Positions 37,204-47,201 are shown, counted from the first letter of the stretch. The stretch is 64,000 bases of DNA from Ureibacillus endophyticus (GCF_003628435.1 NZ_RBZN01000009.1:1-64000), one strand, 5' to 3'. Translations and numbers: made by a program. Notes: generated by a model not told the origin, from the letters alone.

Positions 37204-38280
37204 TTATTTTTCATATTGCAGAATTAACTGTACCATTTCGCTTGGTGTTTTTGGGCTTTCTGCTTTAATCATTGCGTCTATGATTTCGTCTTTTTTCTTC
37301 ACTAGGTTCTGAATGGATTTCATGAATGTATTTTTTGTTAACAATTCTTCCTCCAAAGTTAAGGCAAAACCTTGTTTTTCAAAAATTCCTGCATTTAAGA
37401 TTTGATCTCCACGGCTTTTTGTTGCTGATAATGGAATTAGTAGCATTGGTTTTTTTAATGCTAAAAACTCAAAAATTGAGTTGGACCCCGCGCGTGAGAC
37501 GATAAAATCTGCAGTGTATAAAAGATCAGGTAATTCCGTAGTTACATAATCAAACTGCTTATAACCTTTTAAGGAATCTAACGAGTGGTCAACATTACCT
37601 TTCCCACATAAATGTATAATATTAAATTCCATTAAAAGTTCAGGTAGATTACTTCTAAGTGCATCGTTCAATACAACAGAGCCTAAACTACCACCCATTA
37701 CAAGCAATGTTTTTTTATTTTCTTCAAACCCGCATAGTTTCATGCCGCGATCTTTATCGCCTTGGAATAATTGTTCCCGTACAATCGAACCTGTGCAAGT
37801 TGCCTTGTCATTTGGTAAGTATTTTAATGTTTGTTCAAAAATTGTAAACATATGGGATGCAAACGGGAGTGCTAATTTATTAGCAAGTCCTGGCGTCACA
37901 TCGGATTCATGTATAACGACTGGAACATTCGCTAATCTTGCAGCCATTACAACAGGTACTGAAACAAAACCGCCTTTCGAAAAAATAACTGAAGGCTTCA
38001 CTTTTCGAATAATGGCAAAAGCTTGCCCAATTCCTGCTAGCACTTTAAATGGATCCGTAAAATTTTTCATTGAAAAATATCTTCTTAATTTCCCACTCGA
38101 TATACTATGATACGGCACATCAGGAAAAGCTTGAGTAATTAACTCTTTCTCAATCCCATCATGAGAGCCAATATAATGAACATTATAACCTTCTTCAATT
38201 AATGTGGGGATGATTGCTTGGTTTAACGACACGTGTCCTGCCGTTCCCCCACCTGTTAAAATAATTGATTTTTGTTTCAC
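37204..38280 (-). CDS. murG: MurG-type UDP-GlcNAc transferase (lipid II synthesis), stand-alone
   Basis: A 358-residue GT28 glycosyltransferase that adds GlcNAc to lipid I on the inner membrane face. GGGTAGHV near the N-terminus, IHESDVTPGLANKLA, and the C-terminal donor site (GGSLGS, SRAGSNSIFEFLALKKPMLLIPL) are present. The start is GTG 38280 with AGGAG about seven bases upstream; an ATG 48 bases earlier gives an unlikely N-terminus. It stands alone, outside a division/cell-wall cluster, so it may be a second MurG paralogue, as in several Bacillales. Confidence 0.9.
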   Translation of the reverse strand: MKQKSIILTGGGTAGHVSLNQAIIPTLIEEGYNVHYIGSHDGIEKELITQAFPDVPYHSISSGKLRRYFSMKNFTDPFKVLAGIGQAFAIIRKVKPSVIFSKGGFVSVPVVMAARLANVPVVIHESDVTPGLANKLALPFASHMFTIFEQTLKYLPNDKATCTGSIVREQLFQGDKDRGMKLCGFEENKKTLLVMGGSLGSVVLNDALRSNLPELLMEFNIIHLCGKGNVDHSLDSLKGYKQFDYVTTELPDLLYTADFIVSRAGSNSIFEFLALKKPMLLIPLSATKSRGDQILNAGIFEKQGFALTLEEELLTKNTFMKSIQNLVKKKDEIIDAMIKAESPKTPSEMVQLILQYEK

Positions 38281-38417
38281 ACAAAAACTCCTATCTAAAT
38301 CAACCTTTAATTCGTATATATGATTCACATGAATTATAAATGAAAAATCATTTTACTAATCACTCTCTATTGTACCATAATTCATGTAGATAAACGACGT
38401 CTCTACAGGCATAACAG

Positions 38418-38443
38418 AAAAAATCAGCCAATAATGACTGATT
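38418..38443 (-). terminator. Terminator of ger operon 1
   Basis: AATCAG and CTGATT pair with an inner CA/TG and overlap the gerC stop; six T follow on the minus strand. Confidence 0.75.
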
Positions 38444-39506
38444 AATGAATAAGCCCTGTTTTTAAGATTTCTGACTTAATATCTACTTGAATTTCTAGAT
38501 TTGCGAAGGTTTCATGCCAATTATCATCAAACATTTGTGGATTTTTTACGCGTAAAAAATTTCCTAATCCTAACGCATCGCATTTTTCATCTTGTAAAAT
38601 TTCAATAACTTCATTTACTTCATCAGTTATCTTTTTATTAATAAAATTCTCCAATTCACTTATTTTGTTTACATCTCTCAATCCTACATCTGAAAATTCT
38701 TCAAGCTCAACTTCTAGCTCATAATCCATTTTCATTGTATTAGGAGATTCAAACTTCCATTTTCTATTCACATCTAATATTGTAAATGAAAGTGGTCGCT
38801 CATTATAAAGTGTTGAATATTTAATTTTGCGTCCTCTCTCTTGTAGTAATAATCCTAAAAACCTAGATTGTTCTGGTTTTAAAACTCTTCCTGTATACTT
38901 CCCCTTCGAAAACAACCCGACACCACCCAATTCTGGACGTTTTTTGTCTTTATCCTTCAATACCATATATGGTAATACTAAATCCATTCCATCAGAATAA
39001 AGGATAGCCGCTGCTGTTTGAATCGTCCGATTTGGTACGATTGATACTTCTTCTTTACTTCGAATAAATCGTGCAAAATACTCTCCAGCCTCTGTTGTCC
39101 AAGATTTGCTTGCCTCCATATAATCTTTCACATTCCCCTCAACTAACACTAAAAATGCCGTTATGGAGTTAGTTGGATCTCGGTAAAAAACATTTAAGTA
39201 TTTATTCAATCCGTCTTTTGCTGTAGTTTCACTTATTAATATAGTGCTCATCATGGATAAATCCATGGCTTGTTCAACTTTTAAATCAGCATTCAAACGG
39301 GTATCACGTACATCTATACCATTTGCTTCGATGATTGTTATCTCGGAATTACCAGATTGCAACTCAGGATATGCAAAATAGCTTTTCATCTCTCCATATG
39401 TCCCTTCTATTCCTACAAGGGATACGACCGTATGATCCTTATATAAACGTTCATCCCAACAACCTGCAAGCAACAACACAATGATGACTATTTGGATGAA
39501 TCGAAT
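38442..39506 (-). CDS. Spore germinant receptor C subunit (GerAC family lipoprotein), ger operon 1
   Basis: About 354 residues. The lipobox LAGC-WDE is diagnostic for GerC subunits, which sit on the outer face of the inner spore membrane and are needed for receptor function. The C-terminal part (MDYELEVELEEFS...) is the Ger(x)C domain. The only standard start, GTG 39479, would leave a six-residue signal peptide before the Cys. AAGGGGG lies eight bases before an in-frame ATT (39506). That start gives R-F-I-Q plus a hydrophobic stretch to LLLAGC, a proper lipoprotein signal, so I place it there. It would overlap the end of gerB by 19 bases. Confidence 0.88.
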   Translation of the reverse strand: MRFIQIVIIVLLLAGCWDERLYKDHTVVSLVGIEGTYGEMKSYFAYPELQSGNSEITIIEANGIDVRDTRLNADLKVEQAMDLSMMSTILISETTAKDGLNKYLNVFYRDPTNSITAFLVLVEGNVKDYMEASKSWTTEAGEYFARFIRSKEEVSIVPNRTIQTAAAILYSDGMDLVLPYMVLKDKDKKRPELGGVGLFSKGKYTGRVLKPEQSRFLGLLLQERGRKIKYSTLYNERPLSFTILDVNRKWKFESPNTMKMDYELEVELEEFSDVGLRDVNKISELENFINKKITDEVNEVIEILQDEKCDALGLGNFLRVKNPQMFDDNWHETFANLEIQVDIKSEILKTGLIH

Positions 39507-40528
39507 ATTGTTCGCCCCCTTATTTTATTCCAAGAAATAATCAAAATTGGCAATAACAATCCAAATACTAGAAATGGAATCCAATAATATTGACGAATCA
39601 TTTGTATCGATTCGAATTTAGCAATAAAGTATGCAATTACAAAAATAAATAGGTGATAAATGACGATTCGGGACTTAGCAAATTTTCGCACCTTCTGAAA
39701 ATGGACTAGTCTCACAACTAAAATATAATTAATCAACGTAATAATCGTGATGAATACCCATATAAAGACAAATATTAAATCTAGTCTCTTTACAAAGGTT
39801 ACTTCTTGAGCATGTAAAAGATATAAAATGGGTTCTGATATTAGGTTAAATTCTTCCATACTGAAATAGAGCATAACCGATAGAATTGAGAAGAGAAACA
39901 TGGCAAAAAGGGAAAATATAAATATAAATAATGGCATCCCCGAAATCTTCTCATCTTTCATTACAAATTTTCTTAAAATAAGGTAACATTCTGCATTTCG
40001 ATAGGCATTTAAACTATATAGTGAACCCCACATCCAATCCTTCCATCCGCTTTCACCAATAGGTAATAAGTTCCTAAATTCAAAATCTTCGTATGCATTT
40101 AGCACAAAGAAAATAAAGAAAAAAATAAAAATCCCAAAAACTATACCAACATTTACGGCAGTTTCTGCTCTACTTAGACTGGCGTATAGACTTGGTAATA
40201 AAAATAAAAATAACAAAGCAATTTTTGGTGTATATGGGCTAATCCAAGTCGACACGATATACATTGAATAAGCAACAGCGAAGGATAAATGGAATAACCA
40301 GTATAAATGGTAAATCATCGTGGTTACTTTGCCTAAAATAAAATATTTATAGGTTTTTTCATAAAAAACTAACAGTAGATAGATGAAAATCGATGATGCG
40401 ATAAAAATTAACCATGCCGAACGTTTTCCATGGGAGATAATTGGCGTTTGGATAGATATATAAACAAAACCAGTAAACAATGTAAAAATGATGATGAAAA
40501 ATTGAATTCTAGTAAGTTGAATATTCAT
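39488..40528 (-). CDS. Spore germinant receptor B subunit (GerAB family), ger operon 1
   Basis: A 346-residue membrane protein with about ten spans, of the amino-acid/polyamine permease-like GerAB family. It forms the ligand-binding part of the nutrient germinant receptor in the inner spore membrane. It overlaps the A-subunit gene by four bases (ATGA). The germinant is not predictable from sequence. Confidence 0.92.
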   Translation of the reverse strand: MNIQLTRIQFFIIIFTLFTGFVYISIQTPIISHGKRSAWLIFIASSIFIYLLLVFYEKTYKYFILGKVTTMIYHLYWLFHLSFAVAYSMYIVSTWISPYTPKIALLFLFLLPSLYASLSRAETAVNVGIVFGIFIFFFIFFVLNAYEDFEFRNLLPIGESGWKDWMWGSLYSLNAYRNAECYLILRKFVMKDEKISGMPLFIFIFSLFAMFLFSILSVMLYFSMEEFNLISEPILYLLHAQEVTFVKRLDLIFVFIWVFITIITLINYILVVRLVHFQKVRKFAKSRIVIYHLFIFVIAYFIAKFESIQMIRQYYWIPFLVFGLLLPILIISWNKIRGRTIFDSSK

Positions 40529-41952
40529 GATTTCCCATCCTCATTTGGTGAGAAACTTTTTGGATGTTTAGATGGTTTGAAAAAAGGCATTCTGATAAAT
40601 ATTTTAAAAATCGCCTTTGGATTAAAAGGAATGATTGGTGTCAAATACGGTCTTTTTAACGATGTTAAGTTCAATAAATGGATTAACAGAATGATTGCAC
40701 CAAATGCGATTCCGATAAAACCGAAAAAAGCCGCTAAAATCATGAAGGGAAATCGTAAAAATCGTATCGATGAATTCATCTCTGTTGATGGAACTACATA
40801 ACTTGATATCGCTGTAAAGGCAACAATGATGATCATCATGTTTGAGACTAATCCCGCACTAACAATGGCATCACCAATCACAAGCCCTCCTACAATACCA
40901 ATTGTTTGTCCAACCGAAGTAGGTAGTCGAATACTTGCTTCTCGAATTAATTCGATCGTCATCTCTAATATGACTGCTTCTAAAATCGGTCTGTATGGAA
41001 TGTTTTCAATATCGCTTTTAATTTGATTTGAAAGTTCCAATGGTAAGATTTCAAAGTGAAAACTTACAATGGCAATATAAAACGCAGGTAAAAAGATAGC
41101 TATAATGAAGCTAAAGATTCGAAGTATACGATAAAAGGACCCCGTTACAGCTCTTCCATTAAAATCATCCGGTGTTTGATAAAATGAAAAAAATGAGGTT
41201 GGTCCGATTATTGCGGTTGTTGATAAGTCAGAAAGAATCGCAATCTTCCCCTCATGTAAACTTGCAATAATTCGATCGGGTCTTTCTGTTTTTAATAGTT
41301 GTGGAAAGGGCGACCAAACACTATCCTCCATATAATCTGTTAATTGACCTGTACTATAAAATAGATCTACCTTTATTTTGTCTAGCCGTTCTTCAACCAG
41401 TTGAAGTGCTTCTTCGTCCACAAGCTGTTCCATATATAAATAGTAAACAGTTGTATTTGTTTCATATCCAATTGTTTTTTGCTTCACAACTAATCGATGA
41501 CTTTTTACTCGTTTTCGAATTAATGAAATATTAACATCAAAATTTTCAACTAGCCCTTCCCTAGAACCTTGTAATACATGTTCACTTGCTGGTTCGTCTG
41601 TTTGTCGATAAGCCATTTCAGGAAGATTAATGCGAATCATTTCCCTCGTTTTCAAGCGAACAATAATCGTTTCCCCATCACAAAGAAATTTCGCTAATTG
41701 TTTTTCATCTAGTGGGATCACCGATGTATAAATAGATTCTCCCCAATACATATTATCGTCTCGTAAATGTTCTTTAAAAAAATACATAATACGTTCGACA
41801 TCAGCTTTATTTACTATAGAGGAGTAAAAACATAAAATGGCGACTTCATTATCCCACCAACTGATAGGCTTCGCGACAAAATCAGCAGAATTGTAAAAAC
41901 TATCTTTCAGTTTGGTTAAAATCACTTGTTCTGGATTCTGCTCTTCAGTCAT
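40525..41952 (-). CDS. Spore germinant receptor A subunit (GerAA family), ger operon 1
   Basis: A 475-residue protein. A hydrophilic N-terminal domain (about 1-270) is followed by membrane spans. Conserved family stretches include the SRFLR-like region, PTSVGQTIGIVGGLVIGDAIVSAGLVS, and the RFPFMILA segment. GerA subunits assemble as an ion channel that opens on germinant binding. AGGAGG precedes ATG 41952; a longer frame to 41991 is less likely. It leads the A-B-C operon; 12 kb away a second operon has order B-A-C. Confidence 0.92.
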   Translation of the reverse strand: MTEEQNPEQVILTKLKDSFYNSADFVAKPISWWDNEVAILCFYSSIVNKADVERIMYFFKEHLRDDNMYWGESIYTSVIPLDEKQLAKFLCDGETIIVRLKTREMIRINLPEMAYRQTDEPASEHVLQGSREGLVENFDVNISLIRKRVKSHRLVVKQKTIGYETNTTVYYLYMEQLVDEEALQLVEERLDKIKVDLFYSTGQLTDYMEDSVWSPFPQLLKTERPDRIIASLHEGKIAILSDLSTTAIIGPTSFFSFYQTPDDFNGRAVTGSFYRILRIFSFIIAIFLPAFYIAIVSFHFEILPLELSNQIKSDIENIPYRPILEAVILEMTIELIREASIRLPTSVGQTIGIVGGLVIGDAIVSAGLVSNMMIIIVAFTAISSYVVPSTEMNSSIRFLRFPFMILAAFFGFIGIAFGAIILLIHLLNLTSLKRPYLTPIIPFNPKAIFKIFIRMPFFKPSKHPKSFSPNEDGKS

Positions 41953-42169
41953 AGTCACCCCTCCTCTTTTCGTACATTTCAGTATTTCCATTTATTACTG
42001 TTTTTTAATCATTAAATTGGGTAAATACTTCTTAGTTTGAGCATAAAAATGGAAGATGTTTGTGGGATGGGATATGAGTGTTTCTAGAAAGTAGCAAGAC
42101 TGTTTTGCTTTAGTTTCTTCTTTTGTTTTCAGTGGCGGGATGAAGTGCGTTTTTGTTTGGATAAAACTG

Positions 42170-42295
42170 TTTTAGTGTATTCATATTTTTGAATGAAGGA
42201 CATTTCATTCCAGTTTCACGATTCATTTGTCCTTCATCAGCCCGATGAATGTCATTTCATTCCATTTTTTCAATTGTTTTGTCCTTCATCAGTCC
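42170..42295. repeat. 52-bp repeat array 3 (about 2 units, degenerate)
   Basis: The word GTCCTTCATC starts at 42229 and again at 42281, 52 bases apart, each within TTCATC-N-GATGAA-type palindromes. It lies in the 419-base gap between ger operon 1 and the CAP-domain gene. The rest of that gap (41953-42170) is AT-rich and holds the ger promoter, which I could not assign. Confidence 0.75.
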
Positions 42296-42315
42296 AATCC
42301 AATTAAAATAAACAA

Positions 42316-42349
42316 CAAAAAAACCGAGCAAGAACTAGTCTTAACTCGA
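42316..42349 (-). terminator. Terminator of the CAP-domain gene
   Basis: CGAG/CTCG and AAGA/TCTT pair around CTAG, with a run of seven or more T on the minus strand. Confidence 0.7.
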
Positions 42350-42371
42350 TTTCTATCAAACTATGAAAATA

Positions 42372-43205
42372 TTATTTTTGAATAAATTGTTGTGTCCAGT
42401 AGTTACCGTCTGCTACATAGCCAACACCAATATGAGTGAAGCTAGAGTTTAAAATGTTTGCACGGTGACCTTCTGAATTCATCCAAGCTTGTACTACTTG
42501 TTCAGGTGTTTGTTGACCTTGCGCAATGTTTTCACCTGCTGAACGGTAAGAGATACCTGCAGCTTTCATTTGATCGAATGGGCTACCGTATGTTGGGCTT
42601 GTATGTGAGAAATAGTTATTTTTCGCCATATCTGCTGATTTTGCATGTGCAGAAGCCATTACCGCATTATCAATTTGAAGTGGTGCAAGACCTGCTTTTG
42701 TACGTTCCGCATTTGTTAACTCTACAACTTGTTTTTCAAACTCTGAAGCTGAAGTGCTCACAGGTGCGCTCGTAGTTGGTTGTGCTGCTTGTTGAGTTGT
42801 GTTTTGTGTTGTATTATTGTTGTTTGTTGTTGGTTTTGAAACAGTTGTTGTTGTTTGTTTTGCTGGTGTTGCAGCTGTTTCCTTTACCACTTTACTATTA
42901 TCTTGTTTTGCTTCTTTTTTAGCTTCAACTAATTTTGTATATTGCTGTTTATCTACTTTTATATTGTAAGAAGCTAATAGTTGCTCAATATTTACATTTG
43001 ATTTTAGTAATTTAATAGATAAATCTTTTAAATCTTCTTTATTTGAAAGTGCATTAAACACGTCCTGTTGATCTAATTTAATTACTTTTACGTAAGATGG
43101 AATTGAGTCGTTTTTAACCTCCTCTTTGTTAGATGCAGCATCTGCTGTTGAAACTTGAGTTGCTAATAAACCTAAAGCACAAAATGTCATAAACCATTTT
43201 TTCAT
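42372..43205 (-). CDS. Secreted CAP/SCP-domain protein (YkwD-like)
   Basis: 277 residues. A signal peptide ends near STADA (residue 24). A charged middle follows, then a Thr/Asn/Gln-rich linker (about 110-150). A C-terminal CAP domain (about 155-277) carries LTNAERTKAGLAPL, HTSPTYGSPFDQM, GENIAQG and WMNSEGHRANILN, as in YkwD and related Bacillus exoproteins. The domain's biochemical role is unclear. A GGAG ribosome binding site precedes the ATG. It is exported, probably to the wall or spore surface. Confidence 0.88.
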   Translation of the reverse strand: MKKWFMTFCALGLLATQVSTADAASNKEEVKNDSIPSYVKVIKLDQQDVFNALSNKEDLKDLSIKLLKSNVNIEQLLASYNIKVDKQQYTKLVEAKKEAKQDNSKVVKETAATPAKQTTTTVSKPTTNNNNTTQNTTQQAAQPTTSAPVSTSASEFEKQVVELTNAERTKAGLAPLQIDNAVMASAHAKSADMAKNNYFSHTSPTYGSPFDQMKAAGISYRSAGENIAQGQQTPEQVVQAWMNSEGHRANILNSSFTHIGVGYVADGNYWTQQFIQK

Positions 43206-43438
43206 TTTGTCATCTCCTCTCGCAATCTATCATAACGGAGGATTTTTGAAATATATGGTCCATATCTTGGTAACAAGTCCAACAATACTGGAAAACGTTG
43301 AAAACTATGAATTTATCAATTTATTTTATTCATAATATTTTCCTTTAGCATAATTAATTACCATTCAAAACCTATTGACAATTTTTCAGAAAAACTTTAT
43401 AATACATTACCTTTTCGTTTGTAACATTCTTATTACGT

Positions 43439-44335
43439 TTATTCCTCACCGATGACATGGATATCTTGAATGTTTTCACCAATCATTACAAGCTTAGCTG
43501 GCATTTTGATATATTCAGGAAGCCATTGAACTAAGCCGTAAGCATATTGGAACATAAATGGATTTCTTACACCTTCTATTGGCACATAGCCTTTCATACG
43601 ATAAACGCTGCTAGGTAATGACTTTACCCACTCTTCAAAGGCTTCTTGCGTAAAACTTGTGTTAAATTCAATTAATCGCGAATTTAAATGAAGATGCTTG
43701 CCAATTTGTGTTTGGTTCACTTCTTTATTTATTGTAGTTGCTTGCAAGTTTTCTAATAAATGAAGAGGCACTCGTCCATTTGTTGTTTGTAAAATAAATG
43801 CATCAGGATTTAGACCTTGCATTTCAAACACTACTTTTCCTTGTTCGGATTCTGTGAGTAAATCCATTTTATTAGCAAGAAGTAGATGAGCATGGCGAAT
43901 TTGTTCTAAAAATAACGTACGAACTTGTGGTGTAAGAGTTGTTCGTTCAAGCCAAAGTTTACTGTCTGCTACTGTCACGATTCCTTTTATATTGAGTTGC
44001 TCTGCAAATAAAGGAGAATACACTGCATCTAACGCCTCAACTGGATGAGCAGCCCCTGTAGTTTCGATAATTAACACATCAAATTCTTCTCCTGCCAGCA
44101 AAGTTTGAATTTGGGCTTCTGTTTTTTCCGCACCAGAACAGCAAATACATCCTTCTAACATCTCTTTTAATGGTACGTCTTCCCCTACCGCTTGCGAATC
44201 AAAGGGCAGTTTCCCCAGCTCGTTCATAATTACTGCTGGTTTGATTCCCTTTTCTTTTAACTGTCGTAATACATCCGTTAACATCGACGTTTTCCCACTA
44301 CCTAAAAAACCACTAAATAAATAAACATCTTTCAT
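43439..44335 (-). CDS. COG0523 (CobW-family) GTPase, probable metal chaperone
   Basis: A 298-residue P-loop GTPase. Walker A GFLGSGKTS (9-17), the metal-binding CxCC motif (GCICC, about 63-67), ETTGAAHP (Walker B/switch) and a base-specificity NKMD are present. A C-terminal CobW_C domain follows (about 205-298). Members deliver zinc or other metals to target proteins. The target is unknown and no Zur box or metal gene is seen next to it. Confidence 0.88.
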   Translation of the reverse strand: MKDVYLFSGFLGSGKTSMLTDVLRQLKEKGIKPAVIMNELGKLPFDSQAVGEDVPLKEMLEGCICCSGAEKTEAQIQTLLAGEEFDVLIIETTGAAHPVEALDAVYSPLFAEQLNIKGIVTVADSKLWLERTTLTPQVRTLFLEQIRHAHLLLANKMDLLTESEQGKVVFEMQGLNPDAFILQTTNGRVPLHLLENLQATTINKEVNQTQIGKHLHLNSRLIEFNTSFTQEAFEEWVKSLPSSVYRMKGYVPIEGVRNPFMFQYAYGLVQWLPEYIKMPAKLVMIGENIQDIHVIGEE

Positions 44336-44363
44336 CTTTTACACTTCCCTTTATATAGTAGAA

Positions 44364-44401
44364 AGAGCTGACAGTTGTCCATATTGAACAAAAGCAGCTC
44401 T
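44364..44401 (-). terminator. Terminator of the ctpB-like gene
   Basis: AGAGCTG and CAGCTCT pair around a 24-base loop, with CTTTC following on the minus strand. Confidence 0.55.
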
Positions 44402-44410
44402 AATTATTAG

Positions 44411-45907
44411 TTATTCTTTTTCACCAGAAAGTAATTGTTTCGCTTTTTCTACATGCGGATCATCTTGATCGATTTTTTCTCTTAATGCATCCATTAAAGC
44501 ATATGTTGTTTCTCCAGCGATGGAACCAGTTTGTTTTAGTTCCTTATCTGCTTGGAATTTTACAACTGCATTTTTTGTATCATTATCGAATTCATCATCA
44601 ACCTTACCAACATCATATCCTAACGCCTCTAGCATACGTTCTGCTGAATTTACTGCTGCAGAAACATTACCCTCTTTTAATTCTGTTTCAGGATCAATAT
44701 ACGTTAATGTCGCATAATCAGGATATTTAACCTCAACATCTGGTTTAATTCCTTTTTCATTAATCCAGTTACCGTTTGGAGTTAACCATTTACCTGTTGT
44801 ATATTTTAAGTTTGAACCATCTTGTAAAGAAGTAACGGTTTGAACTGTCCCTTTACCAAAGGATTTTAGTCCAACAATTTTTGCACCAGCAGATTCTCCT
44901 AAAGCGCCTGCTAAAATTTCTGAAGCAGATGCACTACCGTTATCGATTAATACGATAATTGGTTGTTTATATTTTTTTCCACCTTCTGCATACATGATTT
45001 GAGGTTCACCTTCACGTTCTTGTACTTGAACGATTGGTTTACCTTCATCTAAGAATAGATTTGCAATATCAATAGCAGAAGTTAAATAACCACCTGGATT
45101 TTGGCGAACGTCTAATATTATACTCTTCATGCCGTCTTTTTCGTATTGTTCTAATATCGCAACTAATTCATCATACGTTTTTTCACTAAAGGATGTAATT
45201 TGAATGTGCGCGATTTTATCATCGCCCATATCACCGTATACAGTTTCAATTGGAATATCATCACGAATAATTGTTATTTCGTGTAATTCTTCAGTGCTAC
45301 CACGTTGAATTGTTAATGTAACAGGTGTTCCTTTTTCACCACGGATTAATAATACCGCTTCAGAAGCACTCATTCCTTGAATACTCTCACCATCGACAGT
45401 TAAAATAACATCCTCAGGTAAGATACCAGCTTTTTCTGCTGGAGAATTTTTAATTGGTGAAACGACAACAATATTTCCATTGCGCTCTTGAATTTCTGCC
45501 CCAATTCCTTGGAAGCTAGAAGAAAGATCTGAGTTGAATTGTTCTGCTTCTACCTCGTCCATAAAATCAGAATATGGGTCTTCAAGTGCATCAAACATTC
45601 CATTAATAGCACCTGAGATTACTTTATCATCATCTATTTCTACATAATATCTTTCTTTTAGTTCATCGAAGGCATCATAAAATTTTGTAAACTCTTTTCT
45701 TTCAACAGGTACATTTACTTCTACCACTTTCTGATCTCCAAATGTTAGAGCAAAGATTGTAATACCAGAAGTTAATAGAATTGTTAGAACCATTAACATG
45801 ATGAACGCGAAAGGACTAATGCGCAAATATTTTTTGGCTGGTTTTATTTGCTCTTCCTGTTCTTTCGGTTCTGTTTGCTCATTACTTTGTTGGTTTTGAT
45901 CATCCAT
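44411..45907 (-). CDS. ctpB: Carboxy-terminal processing protease, S41 family (CtpB-like)
   Basis: A 498-residue protease with an acidic cytosolic N-terminus, one membrane span (about 28-50), then an exported part. The PDZ domain (about 120-195) has GIGAEIQER and VSPIKNSPAEKAG. The S41 catalytic core holds the Ser in NGSASASE and the Lys in FGKGTVQ. A peptidoglycan-binding domain ends the protein (about 410-465, MLEALGYDVGKVDDEFDNDT). In B. subtilis CtpB cuts SpoIVFA in the mother-cell sigma-K checkpoint during sporulation; here it may be CtpB or the paralogue CtpA. ATG 45907 with GGTGAAAG upstream is chosen over the ATG at 45925. Confidence 0.9.
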   Translation of the reverse strand: MDDQNQQSNEQTEPKEQEEQIKPAKKYLRISPFAFIMLMVLTILLTSGITIFALTFGDQKVVEVNVPVERKEFTKFYDAFDELKERYYVEIDDDKVISGAINGMFDALEDPYSDFMDEVEAEQFNSDLSSSFQGIGAEIQERNGNIVVVSPIKNSPAEKAGILPEDVILTVDGESIQGMSASEAVLLIRGEKGTPVTLTIQRGSTEELHEITIIRDDIPIETVYGDMGDDKIAHIQITSFSEKTYDELVAILEQYEKDGMKSIILDVRQNPGGYLTSAIDIANLFLDEGKPIVQVQEREGEPQIMYAEGGKKYKQPIIVLIDNGSASASEILAGALGESAGAKIVGLKSFGKGTVQTVTSLQDGSNLKYTTGKWLTPNGNWINEKGIKPDVEVKYPDYATLTYIDPETELKEGNVSAAVNSAERMLEALGYDVGKVDDEFDNDTKNAVVKFQADKELKQTGSIAGETTYALMDALREKIDQDDPHVEKAKQLLSGEKE

Positions 45908-45980
45908 TTCTTTCACCACTCTCATTTACACTTACTAACTAATTAGACGTCATTACCATATTACCAGTTTCAGTTCAATC

Positions 45981-46011
45981 CGAAAAGAAAAGACTGTCAA
46001 TAGACAGCCTT
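45981..46011 (-). terminator. Terminator of deoD
   Basis: AAGACTGTC and GACAGCCTT pair with one mismatch, with CTTTTCTTTT following on the minus strand. Confidence 0.7.
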
Positions 46012-46029
46012 GCCAAAAGAATTTCTTTT

Positions 46030-46734
46030 TTACTCTTGAATAGCAGCTTCTAATGCAACAACAATCATATCGTTGAAAGTCGTTTGACGTTCTTCTGAAG
46101 TTGTTACTTCTCCAGTGATGATATGGTCTGACACTGTTAATACAGATAATGCTTTACGGCCAAATTTAGCAGCAAGAGTATAAAGGGCAGCAGATTCCAT
46201 TTCTACTGCTAATACACCATAACGTGCTAATTTTTCGTTTTGGCTTTCATCTGAATAGAACATATCTGCTGTGAAGATATTTCCTACTTTTAAGTTTAAG
46301 CCAGCAGCTACACCAGCGTTATATGCTTTTAATAGTAAATCAAAGTCTGCAATTGGTGCATAATCAAGTCCATTAAAAATAATTTCGTTCATTTTAGAAT
46401 CTGTTGATGCACCTTGCGCTAAAATCACATCACGAACTTTTACATCTTTTTGGATTGCGCCACAAGTCCCTACACGGATTAATTTTTGTACGTTATATTC
46501 TTGCATTAACTCTGTAGCATAAATTGAAATGGATGGTACACCCATACCTGTTCCTTGTACTGAAATACGTTTTCCTTTATATGTACCAGTGTATCCGAAC
46601 ATATTACGTACTTCATTGTAACAAGTTACATCTTCTAAGAAAGTTTCAGCAATATATTTTGCACGTAAAGGATCTCCGGGTAATAAGATAATTTCTGCGA
46701 TGTCTCCTTGTTTTGCATTAATATGAATACTCAT
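46030..46734 (-). CDS. deoD: Purine-nucleoside phosphorylase, DeoD type
   Basis: A 234-residue hexameric-type phosphorylase that splits purine (deoxy)nucleosides to base and (deoxy)ribose-1-phosphate for salvage. Landmarks are [42 protein letters not shown], and the C-terminal [11 protein letters not shown] and SDHI. AGAGGG lies seven bases before ATG 46734, better than the TTG at 46740. Monocistronic. Confidence 0.95.
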   Translation of the reverse strand: MSIHINAKQGDIAEIILLPGDPLRAKYIAETFLEDVTCYNEVRNMFGYTGTYKGKRISVQGTGMGVPSISIYATELMQEYNVQKLIRVGTCGAIQKDVKVRDVILAQGASTDSKMNEIIFNGLDYAPIADFDLLLKAYNAGVAAGLNLKVGNIFTADMFYSDESQNEKLARYGVLAVEMESAALYTLAAKFGRKALSVLTVSDHIITGEVTTSEERQTTFNDMIVVALEAAIQE

Positions 46735-46857
46735 TCGCAATCCCTCTTTCTAAAATTCATTTCTATAGTCAAAATTTCGTTCAAGTTAAAATATACTTGC
46801 TTTTCTATGAATGTGCAATTATTTACCTTTCTATACATTTAATGCACAATTCCCGAG

Positions 46858-47073
46858 TCACTTGGATTCATAAATTTCCCACAACTCGTCAAAGGCATTG
46901 GTTGTCATATGCTCATGAACTATCGTTTCAATATAACTTGATAATTCATCAAAAGATGTACTTGTTTTCGGAAAACTATGGTCTAAAAATGCACTCTCTG
47001 CAAATCTCGTTTTTGGATCCGCCCAATCTCCTCCTCGAAAGGTTAGGACAAATAAATAGAAACTTTCCTTCAT
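46858..47073 (-). CDS. YozE-like SAM-fold small protein
   Basis: A 71-residue protein of the YozE family. [29 protein letters not shown] and FDELWEIY match the pattern of the helical SAM-like YozE fold. It is probably a nucleic-acid- or protein-binding domain; function is not established. B. subtilis has YozE and paralogues, and I cannot tell which is closest. Divergent from the chemoreceptor gene. Confidence 0.8.
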   Translation of the reverse strand: MKESFYLFVLTFRGGDWADPKTRFAESAFLDHSFPKTSTSFDELSSYIETIVHEHMTTNAFDELWEIYESK

Positions 47074-47125
47074 ATAGATACTCCTTACTAGCTTAAATTA
47101 ATAATTATTAGGACTTTTTTCTGTC

Positions 47126-47151
47126 TAAATAATGGAAAAAACATTGGATAT
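47126..47151 (+). promoter_or_regulatory. Candidate sigma-D promoter of the chemoreceptor
   Basis: TAAA, a 14-base spacer and TTGGATAT, which shares the final GATAT with the motility sigma consensus. It lies 50 bases upstream of the start of a chemotaxis gene, where such a promoter is expected. Confidence 0.35.
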
Positions 47152-47201
47152 ATTGTAAAATTTTTGAATACACCGAAAGTTTAAGAAGGATGGTGACAAC
47201 A

